Assembly (NCBI RefSeq): GCF_023716465.1 | Contig: NZ_CP092415.1 | Span: forward strand, 1,093,501 to 1,157,500 | Direction: 5' to 3' | Source of the DNA: Flagellimonas marinaquae | Lineage (GTDB): Bacteria > Bacteroidota > Bacteroidia > Flavobacteriales > Flavobacteriaceae | Length of the DNA stretch: 64,000 nt | Part shown: piece by piece, positions 1-8,050 of the stretch | Numbering within the stretch: the first letter of the stretch is position 1 | How the letters are laid out: every line of letters starts with the position of its first letter | Translations under genes and position numbers: made by a program | Notes under the pieces: model-generated | Seen by the model: the letters and a program-made list of their open reading frames with translations, nothing else | What the model was told of the DNA's origin: nothing | The model's database searches: none

Positions 1-548
1 TGGATATTACCTATCCGATACGGGTAATGCACCAACTGGGCATAAAAAAACTGTTCGTTTCCAATGCCGCAGGGGCTATTAACCTAGAATTTAAAAAAGG
101 CGACATTATGCTAATCGAAGACCATATCAACCTACAAGGCGGCTCCCCATTGGCATTTAAGAATGTGGGTGAGTTTGGAGATCGTTTTGTGGATATGAGC
201 GAGCCCTACGACCTGCAAATGCGACAAAAGATAGAGCAAATAGCCACTAAAGAACATATTTCCCTAAAAAAGGGCGTCTATGCCTCGGTCGTTGGTCCAC
301 AATTGGAAACCAAGGCAGAATACCGCATGTTGAAAATAATGGGTGCCGATGCGGTGGGCATGAGTACCGTTCCAGAAGTTATAATAGCCAATCAACTACG
401 GTTACCTATTGTGGCGGTCTCGGTATTGACCGACGAATGCGACCCGGACAACCTACAACCCGTAAAGGTTCAAGAAATTTTGAAGATAGCTGGTGAAACC
501 GAACCCAAAATGATCAAACTATTTAAAGAGCTCATTAAGGACCTTTAA
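1..548 (+). CDS. Purine nucleoside phosphorylase, class I (5' truncated by window edge)
   Basis: Phosphorolysis of purine (deoxy)nucleosides to free base and (deoxy)ribose-1-phosphate in the cytoplasm (purine salvage). Only the C-terminal 181 residues are present; the reading frame is open from base 3, so the ATG at 27 is an internal methionine. Seen: the class I trimeric PNP signatures VSNAAGAIN, a DHINLQGGSPL block, the VGPQLETKAEYR stretch and the GADAVGMSTVPEV purine-binding block. The family is about 270 residues, so roughly a third is missing. It ends about 100 bases before the stop of a convergent gene, with no obvious terminator. Family assignment is secure; whether guanosine/inosine or xanthosine is preferred cannot be told. 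Confidence 0.93.
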   Translation, partial: DITYPIRVMHQLGIKKLFVSNAAGAINLEFKKGDIMLIEDHINLQGGSPLAFKNVGEFGDRFVDMSEPYDLQMRQKIEQIATKEHISLKKGVYASVVGPQLETKAEYRMLKIMGADAVGMSTVPEVIIANQLRLPIVAVSVLTDECDPDNLQPVKVQEILKIAGETEPKMIKLFKELIKDL

Positions 549-655
549 GCAATTTTACTCTGGTGAAAGGCCTAGCAAACCTGCCCATTAGCTCTATTTA
601 TAAAAGAAATACCGTTTTTACTTAACTGATTTCCCTAGAGTAATGATCGTCCCCG

Positions 656-1573
656 TCAATTCTCAAATTCCACATCGGCATAATCGTTCATAATGCCATG
701 GCTGATCAAATTGGCAAATTCCTTTTTGTTCGGTTTGAGCGATATTTTGCTATCAGATTGTGGAGAAGTCTTTTCCAAGGTAAGCAGACTTATGGCCGGG
801 AGTATGTTTTTTGCTAAATACAGACTGTGTTGGTCTTCAAAAATAAGACTGGCCTCATCTACTGTTTTATTGGAAATATTCTTTTGTTTAAACACTTTTT
901 GAATACTCTGTGCAAAGCGTTGCCCCTGCGAACTTTTGTTATAGTGGTAAACAGCGACATCCATGGCACTGCTACCTGAAATATTCTCGCTCCGGATAAC
1001 CAGTACCCGCTGATATTTACCCTTGTGCTGTAGATAGCGTTTGTTGATCACATTTACGTAGTTCCCCATTGGATTTTCGTTCGCCGATTTGGTCTTCGGC
1101 AAATCTTCTTCCATAATGTATACTTTGGCACCATGCGTCATAAGTTCGGCCGCCAATTGTTGAGAAATATCGCTTAAAAAACTATCTCCTTCACTCCTGT
1201 TTTCCGCAATTAGGTAATATACAGCATCTTTTAATTTTTCGCTCTTTAACGACATTTGGGCAAGTTCCTTATCAAAAATTGGCGCCTCTTCTTCGTTTTT
1301 GGGTGCTACGATTATACCTGTTTTTTTAAAGGAATCGCTAGCATTGGGTATTTTATATTCCTTACCCAGTTTTAGCGCACTGCCTTCTTTTATTTTATCT
1401 GAATTTAACGCTAAAAACTCGCCATAATGCTTTACCGGGTCCAGCCCCTGTTTACGAAGCAAAGAAAAAATACCGTCTCCTTGTTCTGCAATCGCAATGG
1501 TATATTGGTTTTCTTGGGAAAAAATAAATGTACAGGCCCAAACCCAAAATAGAAGGGATAATCTAAAATTCAT
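656..1573 (-). CDS. Exported LysM-domain protein with amidase_3-like C-terminal region
   Basis: 305 residues with a hydrophobic N-terminal signal peptide (about residues 1-19). Residues about 24-77 look like a LysM peptidoglycan-binding module (GDGIFSLLRKQGL through LKLGKEYKIP). The following ~200 residues resemble the fold of N-acetylmuramoyl-L-alanine amidases (amidase_3): a beta strand at KDAVYYLIAENRSEGD, a helix ending in ELMTHGAKVYIMEED, then a strand at QRVLVIRSEN and a segment VAVYHYNKSSQGQRFAQSI. The zinc-binding histidines of active amidases (DPGHGG and SIHAN motifs) are not visible, so a non-catalytic binding or regulatory protein is as likely as an enzyme. It lies about 100 bases downstream of the GH113-like lipoprotein on the same strand and may be co-transcribed. 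The LysM call is fairly sure; the amidase-like fold is inference. Confidence 0.7.
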   Translation of the reverse strand: MNFRLSLLFWVWACTFIFSQENQYTIAIAEQGDGIFSLLRKQGLDPVKHYGEFLALNSDKIKEGSALKLGKEYKIPNASDSFKKTGIIVAPKNEEEAPIFDKELAQMSLKSEKLKDAVYYLIAENRSEGDSFLSDISQQLAAELMTHGAKVYIMEEDLPKTKSANENPMGNYVNVINKRYLQHKGKYQRVLVIRSENISGSSAMDVAVYHYNKSSQGQRFAQSIQKVFKQKNISNKTVDEASLIFEDQHSLYLAKNILPAISLLTLEKTSPQSDSKISLKPNKKEFANLISHGIMNDYADVEFEN

Positions 1574-1674
1574 TTTTAGTATGTTTTTGGGTGGGATGCC
1601 CTACAAAGATGGTAAAAAAACTGTTCTGATTATGTTTTGACCGGGAAAAAATTTCAGTAGATACACCAAAACCG

Positions 1675-2688
1675 TCAAAGCCTTGTTTTTCTTTCTTGGG
1701 AATATTGCTTTCGAATAACGGATTCGGCAGGTTTATTTTGTGGGGTAAACCTATTATCCTCATGTCCACCTACCTCATTATGTTGCATAAACCATTTCCA
1801 GACAAAACCTCCAGCAAACCAGCTCTCGGACCAAAACTCATCGAACAATACCTGGGTGGCCCTTGCCTGTGCCTCAAGATTGACATCGGTTTGGTTACGA
1901 TCCACCAACCATGGTTTTTTCCCTGTAAAATCCATGCTCCTATACCCAAATTCCGTAAAAAGAATGGGGCTTTTTTTGTTTTTGGAAACCTCTTTTAATT
2001 TTGCTTTCCATGGTTGCCATCCTTTTGAAAGTGTTTCTACGGATGGATTTTCCTCTTCGCAAAGGGGAAAGTAGGCGTTTACCCCAATATAATCCAATCG
2101 GGACCAAAATGGTGTTTTTGCATACTCGTCCCAATTGGCTGCATAAGTAATTTCGCCATGATACACATGTCTGACCTTTGTGATGAGTTCGCTCCAAAAT
2201 TCGGGGCGTTCGTTTACAAAAACCTTAAGCTCGGTACCTATACAGAATATATCGCTTTGAGTTTCCTCCGCTAAAGTTGCATATAGCAGAATAAATGCTT
2301 CGTAAGCCTCTTCGAATTGTTTCCAATCCGCTTCTGTCAACATTTTCAAGTTACCCGTAAAGGCTCCCCTGCTGATCCAAATTTGAGGTTTTACCATAAT
2401 CCTGACACCATTTTGGTGCATTTTTTGGATATACTGCTCAACCCCTTCCCTGCGCTCTCCGAACCATTGCCTGTCGGAATCAAAAACCAAATCCGGTGAA
2501 TTTATATCACTCGTAAAACCAAATGGCATAATGGCCGCATAATTGGCCTGGACATTAAGTACCGGATCGATATGCTGTTGCGAAGCTTCCTCACCAGAAG
2601 ACACAAAACTAACACCGTTGACCTTATGGAATTTGGCGCTGCTGCAAGACACCAACACCGTGACACAAATAAAAATGATCTTCTTCAT
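1675..2688 (-). CDS. Lipoprotein glycoside hydrolase, GH113-like (TIM barrel)
   Basis: 337 residues. The N terminus is a lipoprotein signal with lipobox VLVSC (Cys15), placing it on the outer or inner membrane facing the periplasm or outside. The remainder reads as a TIM-barrel hydrolase close to the GH113 family (known members are beta-mannanases). Two glutamates sit where clan GH-A enzymes have their catalytic pair: E153 in the strand-end motif IGTEL (acid/base) and E246 in FTEFGYR (nucleophile). Aromatic-rich stretches (NWDEYAKTPFW, GFVWKWF) fit a sugar-binding cleft. Many Bacteroidota carry such a stand-alone protein outside a polysaccharide locus, and there is no SusC/SusD next to it here, so substrate is unknown; mannan is only a family-based guess. 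It is divergent from the FAD oxidoreductase gene. Confidence 0.8.
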   Translation of the reverse strand: MKKIIFICVTVLVSCSSAKFHKVNGVSFVSSGEEASQQHIDPVLNVQANYAAIMPFGFTSDINSPDLVFDSDRQWFGERREGVEQYIQKMHQNGVRIMVKPQIWISRGAFTGNLKMLTEADWKQFEEAYEAFILLYATLAEETQSDIFCIGTELKVFVNERPEFWSELITKVRHVYHGEITYAANWDEYAKTPFWSRLDYIGVNAYFPLCEEENPSVETLSKGWQPWKAKLKEVSKNKKSPILFTEFGYRSMDFTGKKPWLVDRNQTDVNLEAQARATQVLFDEFWSESWFAGGFVWKWFMQHNEVGGHEDNRFTPQNKPAESVIRKQYSQERKTRL

Positions 2689-2814
2689 AATGATTGTAGA
2701 CCTACTAAATTACTAATTTTAAAACATCGTGAGACTCCCAAAATCTTATTAAATTACTTTCGCTTGTTAAGTTCGCCCTATAAAGTCGACGTATTAAACA
2801 ATCAAACTAAACCT

Positions 2815-4164
2815 ATGGAACACATTGTTATTATTGGAAATGGTATTGCCGGTGTTACGGCTGCCCGACATATTCGAAAGTTGTCCGATAAAAAAATTAC
2901 CATTGTTTCCGCCGAATCCAAATACTTTTTTTCACGCACTGCCCTAATGTACGTGTACATGGGGCATATGAAGTTTGAACATACCCAACCTTATGAAAAC
3001 CATTTTTGGAAAAAGAACGGAATTGATTTGATCGAAGGCTTTGTGGATAAGGTGGACACCCAGAACAAACTTCTAAAAATTAAAGGCGCTGCCGACCTCA
3101 AATACGATAAACTAATTATAGCAACCGGCTCCAAGCCCAATAAATTTGGCTGGCCAGGTCAGGATTTGGATGGGGTACAAGGGCTCTACTCCAAACAAGA
3201 CTTGGAGTTATTGGAAGAAAACGCCCCGAACAACAAAGTGTGTAAACGTGCCGTGATCGTAGGTGGTGGATTGATCGGTATTGAATTGGCAGAAATGCTG
3301 CGTACCCGAAACATCCCTGTTACCTTTTTGGTACGCGAAACCAGCTTTTGGAACGGGGTACTGCCAAGTGGCGAATCGGAAATGATCAATGAACACATTC
3401 GGGAACACCACATAGACCTACGTTTGGGCACTTCCTTAAAAGAAATAATTCCAGATGAAAACGGAAAAGTAAAGTCCGTGGTGATCGAGGAGACCGGCGA
3501 GATAATAGATTGCACTCTTGTTGGTTTGACCGCTGGGGTCACACCTAATATTGATTTTCTGAAAGATTCAGATATTGAGTTGGGACGGGGCGTAAAAGTA
3601 AACCGTTTATTGGAAACCAATACTAAAGATGTTTATGCCATTGGCGATTGTGCCGAACAGCATGAGGCCATTGGAAACCGTCGCCCTATTGAGGCTGTTT
3701 GGTACACCGGCCGGATGATGGGCGAGACCCTTGCCCAAACGATTTGCGGGAATCCCACCGAGTACAAACCGGGACATTGGTTCAATTCGGCCAAGTTTTT
3801 GGACATTGAGTACCAAACCTATGGTTGGGTTTTTTCGGAACGAAGAAAAAAAGATTCCGAAACCCATTTTCATTGGCGGCACCCCAAAGAAAAAATTTGC
3901 TTAACGATTGCGTTCAATAAAGATTCCAATGCCTTTTTGGGCATCAACACCTTTGGCATTCGCATGCGCCACGAGATATTCGACCGTTGGCTGAACGAAA
4001 AAAGGGATATCGATTTTGTAATGGAGCATCTGGTTGACGCTAATTTTGATCCAGAGTTCTACAAACGTTTTGAAAACGAAGTTGTATCCCAGTACAATAG
4101 CGACTTTCAAAAATCCATCAGACTGAAAAAGAAAAACCTAAAACGCATCTTCCAGATCGCCTAA
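2815..4164 (+). CDS. NAD(P)/FAD-dependent pyridine nucleotide-disulphide oxidoreductase
   Basis: 449 residues from the ATG at 2815, chosen because it places the FAD-binding dinucleotide fold at the extreme N terminus (MEHIVIIGNGIAG, GxGxxG at 8-13); an in-frame upstream ATG at 2572 would run antisense through the neighbouring gene and adds no domain. A second GxGxxG (IVGGGLIGIELAE, about residues 145-158) is the NAD(P)H site, and VYAIGDCAE near residue 275 is the C-terminal FAD motif. There is no CxxxxC redox disulphide, so it is a ferredoxin-reductase or nitrite-reductase-like member rather than a disulphide reductase. The C-terminal ~100 residues are basic and family-specific. The membrane polyferredoxin gene follows after 9 bases, so the two probably form one electron-transfer pair: NAD(P)H to flavin to Fe-S. 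Terminal acceptor unknown. Confidence 0.85.
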   Translation: MEHIVIIGNGIAGVTAARHIRKLSDKKITIVSAESKYFFSRTALMYVYMGHMKFEHTQPYENHFWKKNGIDLIEGFVDKVDTQNKLLKIKGAADLKYDKLIIATGSKPNKFGWPGQDLDGVQGLYSKQDLELLEENAPNNKVCKRAVIVGGGLIGIELAEMLRTRNIPVTFLVRETSFWNGVLPSGESEMINEHIREHHIDLRLGTSLKEIIPDENGKVKSVVIEETGEIIDCTLVGLTAGVTPNIDFLKDSDIELGRGVKVNRLLETNTKDVYAIGDCAEQHEAIGNRRPIEAVWYTGRMMGETLAQTICGNPTEYKPGHWFNSAKFLDIEYQTYGWVFSERRKKDSETHFHWRHPKEKICLTIAFNKDSNAFLGINTFGIRMRHEIFDRWLNEKRDIDFVMEHLVDANFDPEFYKRFENEVVSQYNSDFQKSIRLKKKNLKRIFQIA

Positions 4165-4173
4165 CCGAATATT

Positions 4174-5778
4174 ATGAGCACTTTTGACAAAAGCATGGCC
4201 CTGACCGGGGAACCCCCAAAAAGCCTAAGTACAATTCAAAAACTGGCAACATTGTTGGGCCTTTCCGGCCTTGGCATTTTTTTACTTGCCATGTTCAACA
4301 TCAACTTCCCGAACAAGGGGTTATGGCTTTCCATATCGCTATCAGCTATTGCGATCGGTATTATTTGGTTCTCTTGGGATGCCTACAGCAACAAACTTCC
4401 TGGTATAAAAAACGATGGGGTCTGGTTCAAATCCATATCCAGTCGCGGATTATGGGGTTGGGTGGCCGGAATTGCACTTACCGGATTTTATATCGTATTA
4501 TATTTTTACCCCGAATACCTTGGCCTTGTCAGCGATGGTGCAAATAAAGGCATAATTGCACTTTTTGACCCTTTGAGCAGGCTTTTGAGCGGAAATCCGG
4601 CCAGTCAATGGTTTGTTTACGGCACATTATATACGGTGGCCATATTGGCTTTTGGCATAAAATTTCTCTGGAAATACCGTCACAACCGTTACGAAAAGCT
4701 GCGTACCATTAGTGTAATGTTCTTTCAAACCGCTTTTGCCTTCATCATCCCAGAATTAATGGCCCGTTTGAACGGTCACAAAATCTTGAACGGCGGAAGC
4801 CTTCCTTATTATGACCTAAAGAACGTTTGGCCGCTCAACTATTACAACTTTGAAAGTTACCGTATCAAAGCCTTTTTAAGTTCAGGTGAAATTGGTTTTG
4901 CTTTATTGATATTTGGTATCCTTTCCATTTTTGTGATTACCCCTATCCTTACCTATAAATATGGTAAAAGATGGTACTGCTCCTGGGTCTGTGGTTGTGG
5001 CGGTCTTGCGGAAACTGCCGGCGATTCGTTTAGGCAATTGAGTGATAAATCCACATTTGCTTGGAAAGTGGAACGCTGGGTAGTGCACAGCGTAGTGGTT
5101 TTTGTAACTTTAATGACCACTGCGGTAATCTATTCCTATTTGGGAACCGACACCAGTAAGTATTGGTTGACCAAAAGCACATTCCTTTTAAGTGTAGGTG
5201 GTTTGCTGACCTTGGTATTTGGCTGGGTCATGATCTTTAAACGAGAACAGCTTCAAAAAGATGCCCTTTACGGAGCCATTGGTTACTTTGTAATTATAAT
5301 AGCTTTGATCGGGTTTCACTTTTTTAGTGGTGAAGGAGAAGTATTCCTATTCAAGTCCGGCACACTTCGTAAATCTTATTCCTTTTTAATAGGCAGTGTT
5401 TTTTCTGGAGTTATCGGCACAGGCTTCTATCCCATTTTTGGGAGCAGGGTCTGGTGTAGGTTTGGTTGCCCCATGGCGGCCATACTGGGCTTTCAGCAAC
5501 GACTTTTTTCTCGATTTAGAATAACAACCAATGGAGGGCAATGTATTTCTTGTGGTAACTGTTCCACCTACTGCGAAATGGGGATCGATGTAAGAGCCTA
5601 TGCGCAAAAAGGAGAGAACATAGTTCGCTCCAGCTGTGTGGGATGTGGCATTTGTTCCGCCGTTTGCCCAAGAGGCGTCCTAAAATTGGAGAATGGGCCT
5701 TTGGAAGGAAGAATTGACAGCAATCAGGTTTTATTGGGCAACGATGTAGATTTAATGTCCCTAGTGAACAAGAGGTAG
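4174..5778 (+). CDS. Membrane polyferredoxin, NapH/CcoG/NosR-like 4Fe-4S protein
   Basis: 534 residues with several hydrophobic membrane segments in the first 420 residues. Cysteine-rich membrane motifs occur at about residue 267 (WYCSWVCGCGG) and about 427 (VWCRFGCPMAA), the CX3C(P)-type pattern found in NapH, NosR and RdxA/CcoG proteins. A C-terminal domain (about 455-500) carries two classical 4Fe-4S ligand sets: CISCGNCSTYCEMGIDV and CVGCGICSAVCPRGV. This suggests electrons pass through the membrane to two cytoplasmic clusters. It follows the FAD oxidoreductase by 9 bases, its probable electron donor. No nitrous-oxide or nitrate reductase gene is near, so the physiological acceptor is unknown. 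The protein is longer than NapH (about 290) and lacks the FMN domain of NosR. Confidence 0.85.
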   Translation: MSTFDKSMALTGEPPKSLSTIQKLATLLGLSGLGIFLLAMFNINFPNKGLWLSISLSAIAIGIIWFSWDAYSNKLPGIKNDGVWFKSISSRGLWGWVAGIALTGFYIVLYFYPEYLGLVSDGANKGIIALFDPLSRLLSGNPASQWFVYGTLYTVAILAFGIKFLWKYRHNRYEKLRTISVMFFQTAFAFIIPELMARLNGHKILNGGSLPYYDLKNVWPLNYYNFESYRIKAFLSSGEIGFALLIFGILSIFVITPILTYKYGKRWYCSWVCGCGGLAETAGDSFRQLSDKSTFAWKVERWVVHSVVVFVTLMTTAVIYSYLGTDTSKYWLTKSTFLLSVGGLLTLVFGWVMIFKREQLQKDALYGAIGYFVIIIALIGFHFFSGEGEVFLFKSGTLRKSYSFLIGSVFSGVIGTGFYPIFGSRVWCRFGCPMAAILGFQQRLFSRFRITTNGGQCISCGNCSTYCEMGIDVRAYAQKGENIVRSSCVGCGICSAVCPRGVLKLENGPLEGRIDSNQVLLGNDVDLMSLVNKR

Positions 5779-5825
5779 TTATTTTCTCTTTTTGAAAAAT
5801 AAAATAAGCATTCCTAGGAAAATTT

Positions 5826-5833
5826 TAGTTTTG
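5826..5833 (+). promoter_or_regulatory. Bacteroidota -7 box for glycosyltransferase operon
   Basis: TAGTTTTG matches the TAnnTTTG consensus of the primary sigma factor of Bacteroidota in all fixed positions. It lies 34 bases upstream of the first glycosyltransferase ATG in a short AT-rich intergenic stretch. No good -33 TTTG is visible at the expected distance, so this is a prediction from the -7 element alone. Confidence 0.45.
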
Positions 5834-5867
5834 CCACCTAAACACAAACTACAATTAAGCTGAACCA

Positions 5868-6557
5868 ATGGCAGACATAAAAGTCATTATTCCTGCAATC
5901 AACGAAGGAGATTCCATTGGTCTGGTGGTTTCGGAAATCCCCGATCATGTCTCGGAAATAATCGTTGTGGACAATGGTTCCGGAGACGATACCGTGGCAA
6001 ATGCAAAAAAATCGGGGGCAACCGTGGTCATGGAAAACCGCAAGGGCTATGGCTTTGCCTGTTTAAAAGGGCTTAAATATATCTCCGAACAATCCAAAAC
6101 ACCCGACATTATCGTATTTATCGACGGAGACTATTCGGATTATCCAGAAGAATTGGATAAGATAGTGGCCCCTATTTTGGAAAATGATATTGATTTTGTG
6201 GTCGGAGCAAGAAAAAAGTCGCTCCGTGAAACAGGTTCCATGACTCCTCAACAGGTGTTTGGAAACAATCTGGCCACATTTTTAATGCGTTTGTTTTTTA
6301 AATCAAAATTTACGGATTTAGGACCATTTAGGGCAATTAAATACGAAAAGCTCAAAGAATTGAACATGCAGGACACAACTTATGGGTGGACTGTGGAAAT
6401 GCAATTGAAAATTCTGAGAAAAAAAATGTCATATATCGAAGTACCAGTGCGTTACAAACGAAGAATTGGCATCTCAAAAGTTTCAGGTACCATAAAAGGT
6501 ACTATATTTGCGGGCATAAAAATATTGGGTTGGATCTTTAAATACAGTTTAAAATAA
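5868..6557 (+). CDS. GT2 glycosyltransferase, polyprenyl-phosphate sugar synthase-like
   Basis: 229 residues, GT-A fold family 2, of the DPM1/dolichol-phosphate mannose synthase type: VIIPAINEGDSIG at the nucleotide-sugar strand, IIVVDNGSGDDT, the metal-binding segment FIDGDYSDYPEEL (DxD-like) and the acceptor-helix region TDLGPFRAIKYEKL. It is predicted to move a hexose from a nucleotide sugar to undecaprenyl phosphate at the cytoplasmic membrane face. There is no C-terminal membrane domain, as in soluble DPM1 types. Its stop overlaps the start of the next gene (TAATG), so the three glycosyltransferases are translationally coupled. The GT87-like third gene would be a natural user of the polyprenyl-phosphate sugar. 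Sugar identity is not visible. Confidence 0.85.
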   Translation: MADIKVIIPAINEGDSIGLVVSEIPDHVSEIIVVDNGSGDDTVANAKKSGATVVMENRKGYGFACLKGLKYISEQSKTPDIIVFIDGDYSDYPEELDKIVAPILENDIDFVVGARKKSLRETGSMTPQQVFGNNLATFLMRLFFKSKFTDLGPFRAIKYEKLKELNMQDTTYGWTVEMQLKILRKKMSYIEVPVRYKRRIGISKVSGTIKGTIFAGIKILGWIFKYSLK

Positions 6558-8041
6558 TGGGACTTACTATTGCTTACATCATAATTGCTATTTATAGTAT
6601 CGCCTTGATTTTGATTTTTTTCTACAGCCTTGCCCAATTGAATCTTCTGATAAACTACCTTGGCTACAAAAGACGAAACGAGGAAGCTCCCAAGTTTAAT
6701 CTGTTAGATCCAAAAGAAATACCATTCGTTACCATTCAACTCCCCATCTACAATGAGGAATACGTAATGGAGCGTTTACTGGACAATATTGCCAAAATAG
6801 AATATCCCAAAAGCAAGTTGGAAATCCAAGTACTGGACGACTCCACCGACGATTCCGTGATAGAAACCGCTCGCAGGGTTCAAGAACTCCAAGAAACCGG
6901 ACTGGATATTCAACATATCCGCAGGGAAAACAGAAAAGGTTTTAAAGCCGGCGCCCTTAAAGAAGGCCTGGAAATCGCCAAGGGCGATTTTATAGCCATT
7001 TTTGATGCGGATTTTCTACCCGAAACAGACTGGTTAAAAAAGACCGTACCTTATTTTAAAGATCAAGAAATCGGTGTGGTTCAGACCCGTTGGGGACACA
7101 TCAACAGGGATTATTCTACCCTAACCCGCATCCAGGCCTTTGCGTTGGATGCCCATTTTACCCTGGAACAAGTTGGCAGAAACTCCAAAGGACATTTTAT
7201 CAATTTTAATGGTACCGCTGGTATTTGGAGAAAACAATGTATTCTGGATGCAGGTAACTGGGAAGGCGACACCCTTACCGAAGACTTGGATTTGAGCTAC
7301 CGTGCCCAATTAAAAAACTGGAAATTCAAATATTTGGAAGACGTAGAAACCCCTGCAGAACTTCCTGTGGTGATCAGTGCCGCCCGTTCCCAACAATTTC
7401 GTTGGAACAAAGGAGGTGCAGAAAACTTTAGAAAAACGGTTTGGAGCGTTGTTACCTCCAAAAATATACCGTTTAAAACCAAGTTTCATGGTGTAATGCA
7501 CTTATTGAACAGCTCAATGTTCCTTTGCGTTTTCATTGTGGCTTTATTGAGCATTCCCATGCTCTACATAAAAAACACATACGGCCATTTGGGATGGGTG
7601 TTCGAGGTTACCAGCTTTTTTATCCTCAGCACCATAATCCTGTTTGTTTGCTATTGGTTTACCTATAAAAGTATACAAGGGAGCAGTTTCGACAATTTTG
7701 TGGATTATATAAAACTCTTTTTCACCTTCTTCTCGGTAGCGCTGGGCTTTTCTTTGCACAATACCGTGGCCGTTTTGGAAGGGCATTTAGGCAAGCGTAG
7801 TGAATTTGTAAGAACCCCTAAGTTCAATATCAATAACCTTTCCGATAGCTGGAAAGGCAATAAATATTTGACCAACAAGCTATCGCCGAACATGATCTTG
7901 GAATTCGCTTTAATGATCTATTTCCTATTTGGAATGTACAGTGCCATTCCTTTGAACGATTATGGATTGTTCCCATTCCACCTAATGTTGTTTTTAGGTT
8001 TTGGATTTGTTTTCTTTAAATCCATAACGTCCAAAGCATAA
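6557..8041 (+). CDS. Processive-type GT2 glycosyltransferase (CESA/CsbB-like), membrane
   Basis: 494 residues. One N-terminal membrane helix (about 5-30), then a cytoplasmic GT2 domain with the D,D,D,QxxRW set of processive beta-glycosyltransferases: VLDDSTDDS, FDADFLPE, TEDLDLSYRA and QQFRW. Four further hydrophobic segments follow (about 315-490). This is the architecture of cellulose-synthase-like and glucomannan- or ceramide-glucosyltransferase-like enzymes. No BcsB, PilZ or export partner is next to it, so polymer synthesis is not assured; glycolipid synthesis is equally possible. It begins on the last base of the preceding GT2 stop codon and is followed after 9 bases by the GT87-like gene. 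Confidence 0.85.
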   Translation: MGLTIAYIIIAIYSIALILIFFYSLAQLNLLINYLGYKRRNEEAPKFNLLDPKEIPFVTIQLPIYNEEYVMERLLDNIAKIEYPKSKLEIQVLDDSTDDSVIETARRVQELQETGLDIQHIRRENRKGFKAGALKEGLEIAKGDFIAIFDADFLPETDWLKKTVPYFKDQEIGVVQTRWGHINRDYSTLTRIQAFALDAHFTLEQVGRNSKGHFINFNGTAGIWRKQCILDAGNWEGDTLTEDLDLSYRAQLKNWKFKYLEDVETPAELPVVISAARSQQFRWNKGGAENFRKTVWSVVTSKNIPFKTKFHGVMHLLNSSMFLCVFIVALLSIPMLYIKNTYGHLGWVFEVTSFFILSTIILFVCYWFTYKSIQGSSFDNFVDYIKLFFTFFSVALGFSLHNTVAVLEGHLGKRSEFVRTPKFNINNLSDSWKGNKYLTNKLSPNMILEFALMIYFLFGMYSAIPLNDYGLFPFHLMLFLGFGFVFFKSITSKA

Positions 8042-8050
8042 ACCAAAACC

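Noticed and set aside
2572..2814. N-terminal extension of the FAD oxidoreductase to an upstream ATG.
   Set aside because: It would be antisense to the GH113-like gene's start and has no conserved domain; the GxGxxG fold begins at the ATG at 2815.
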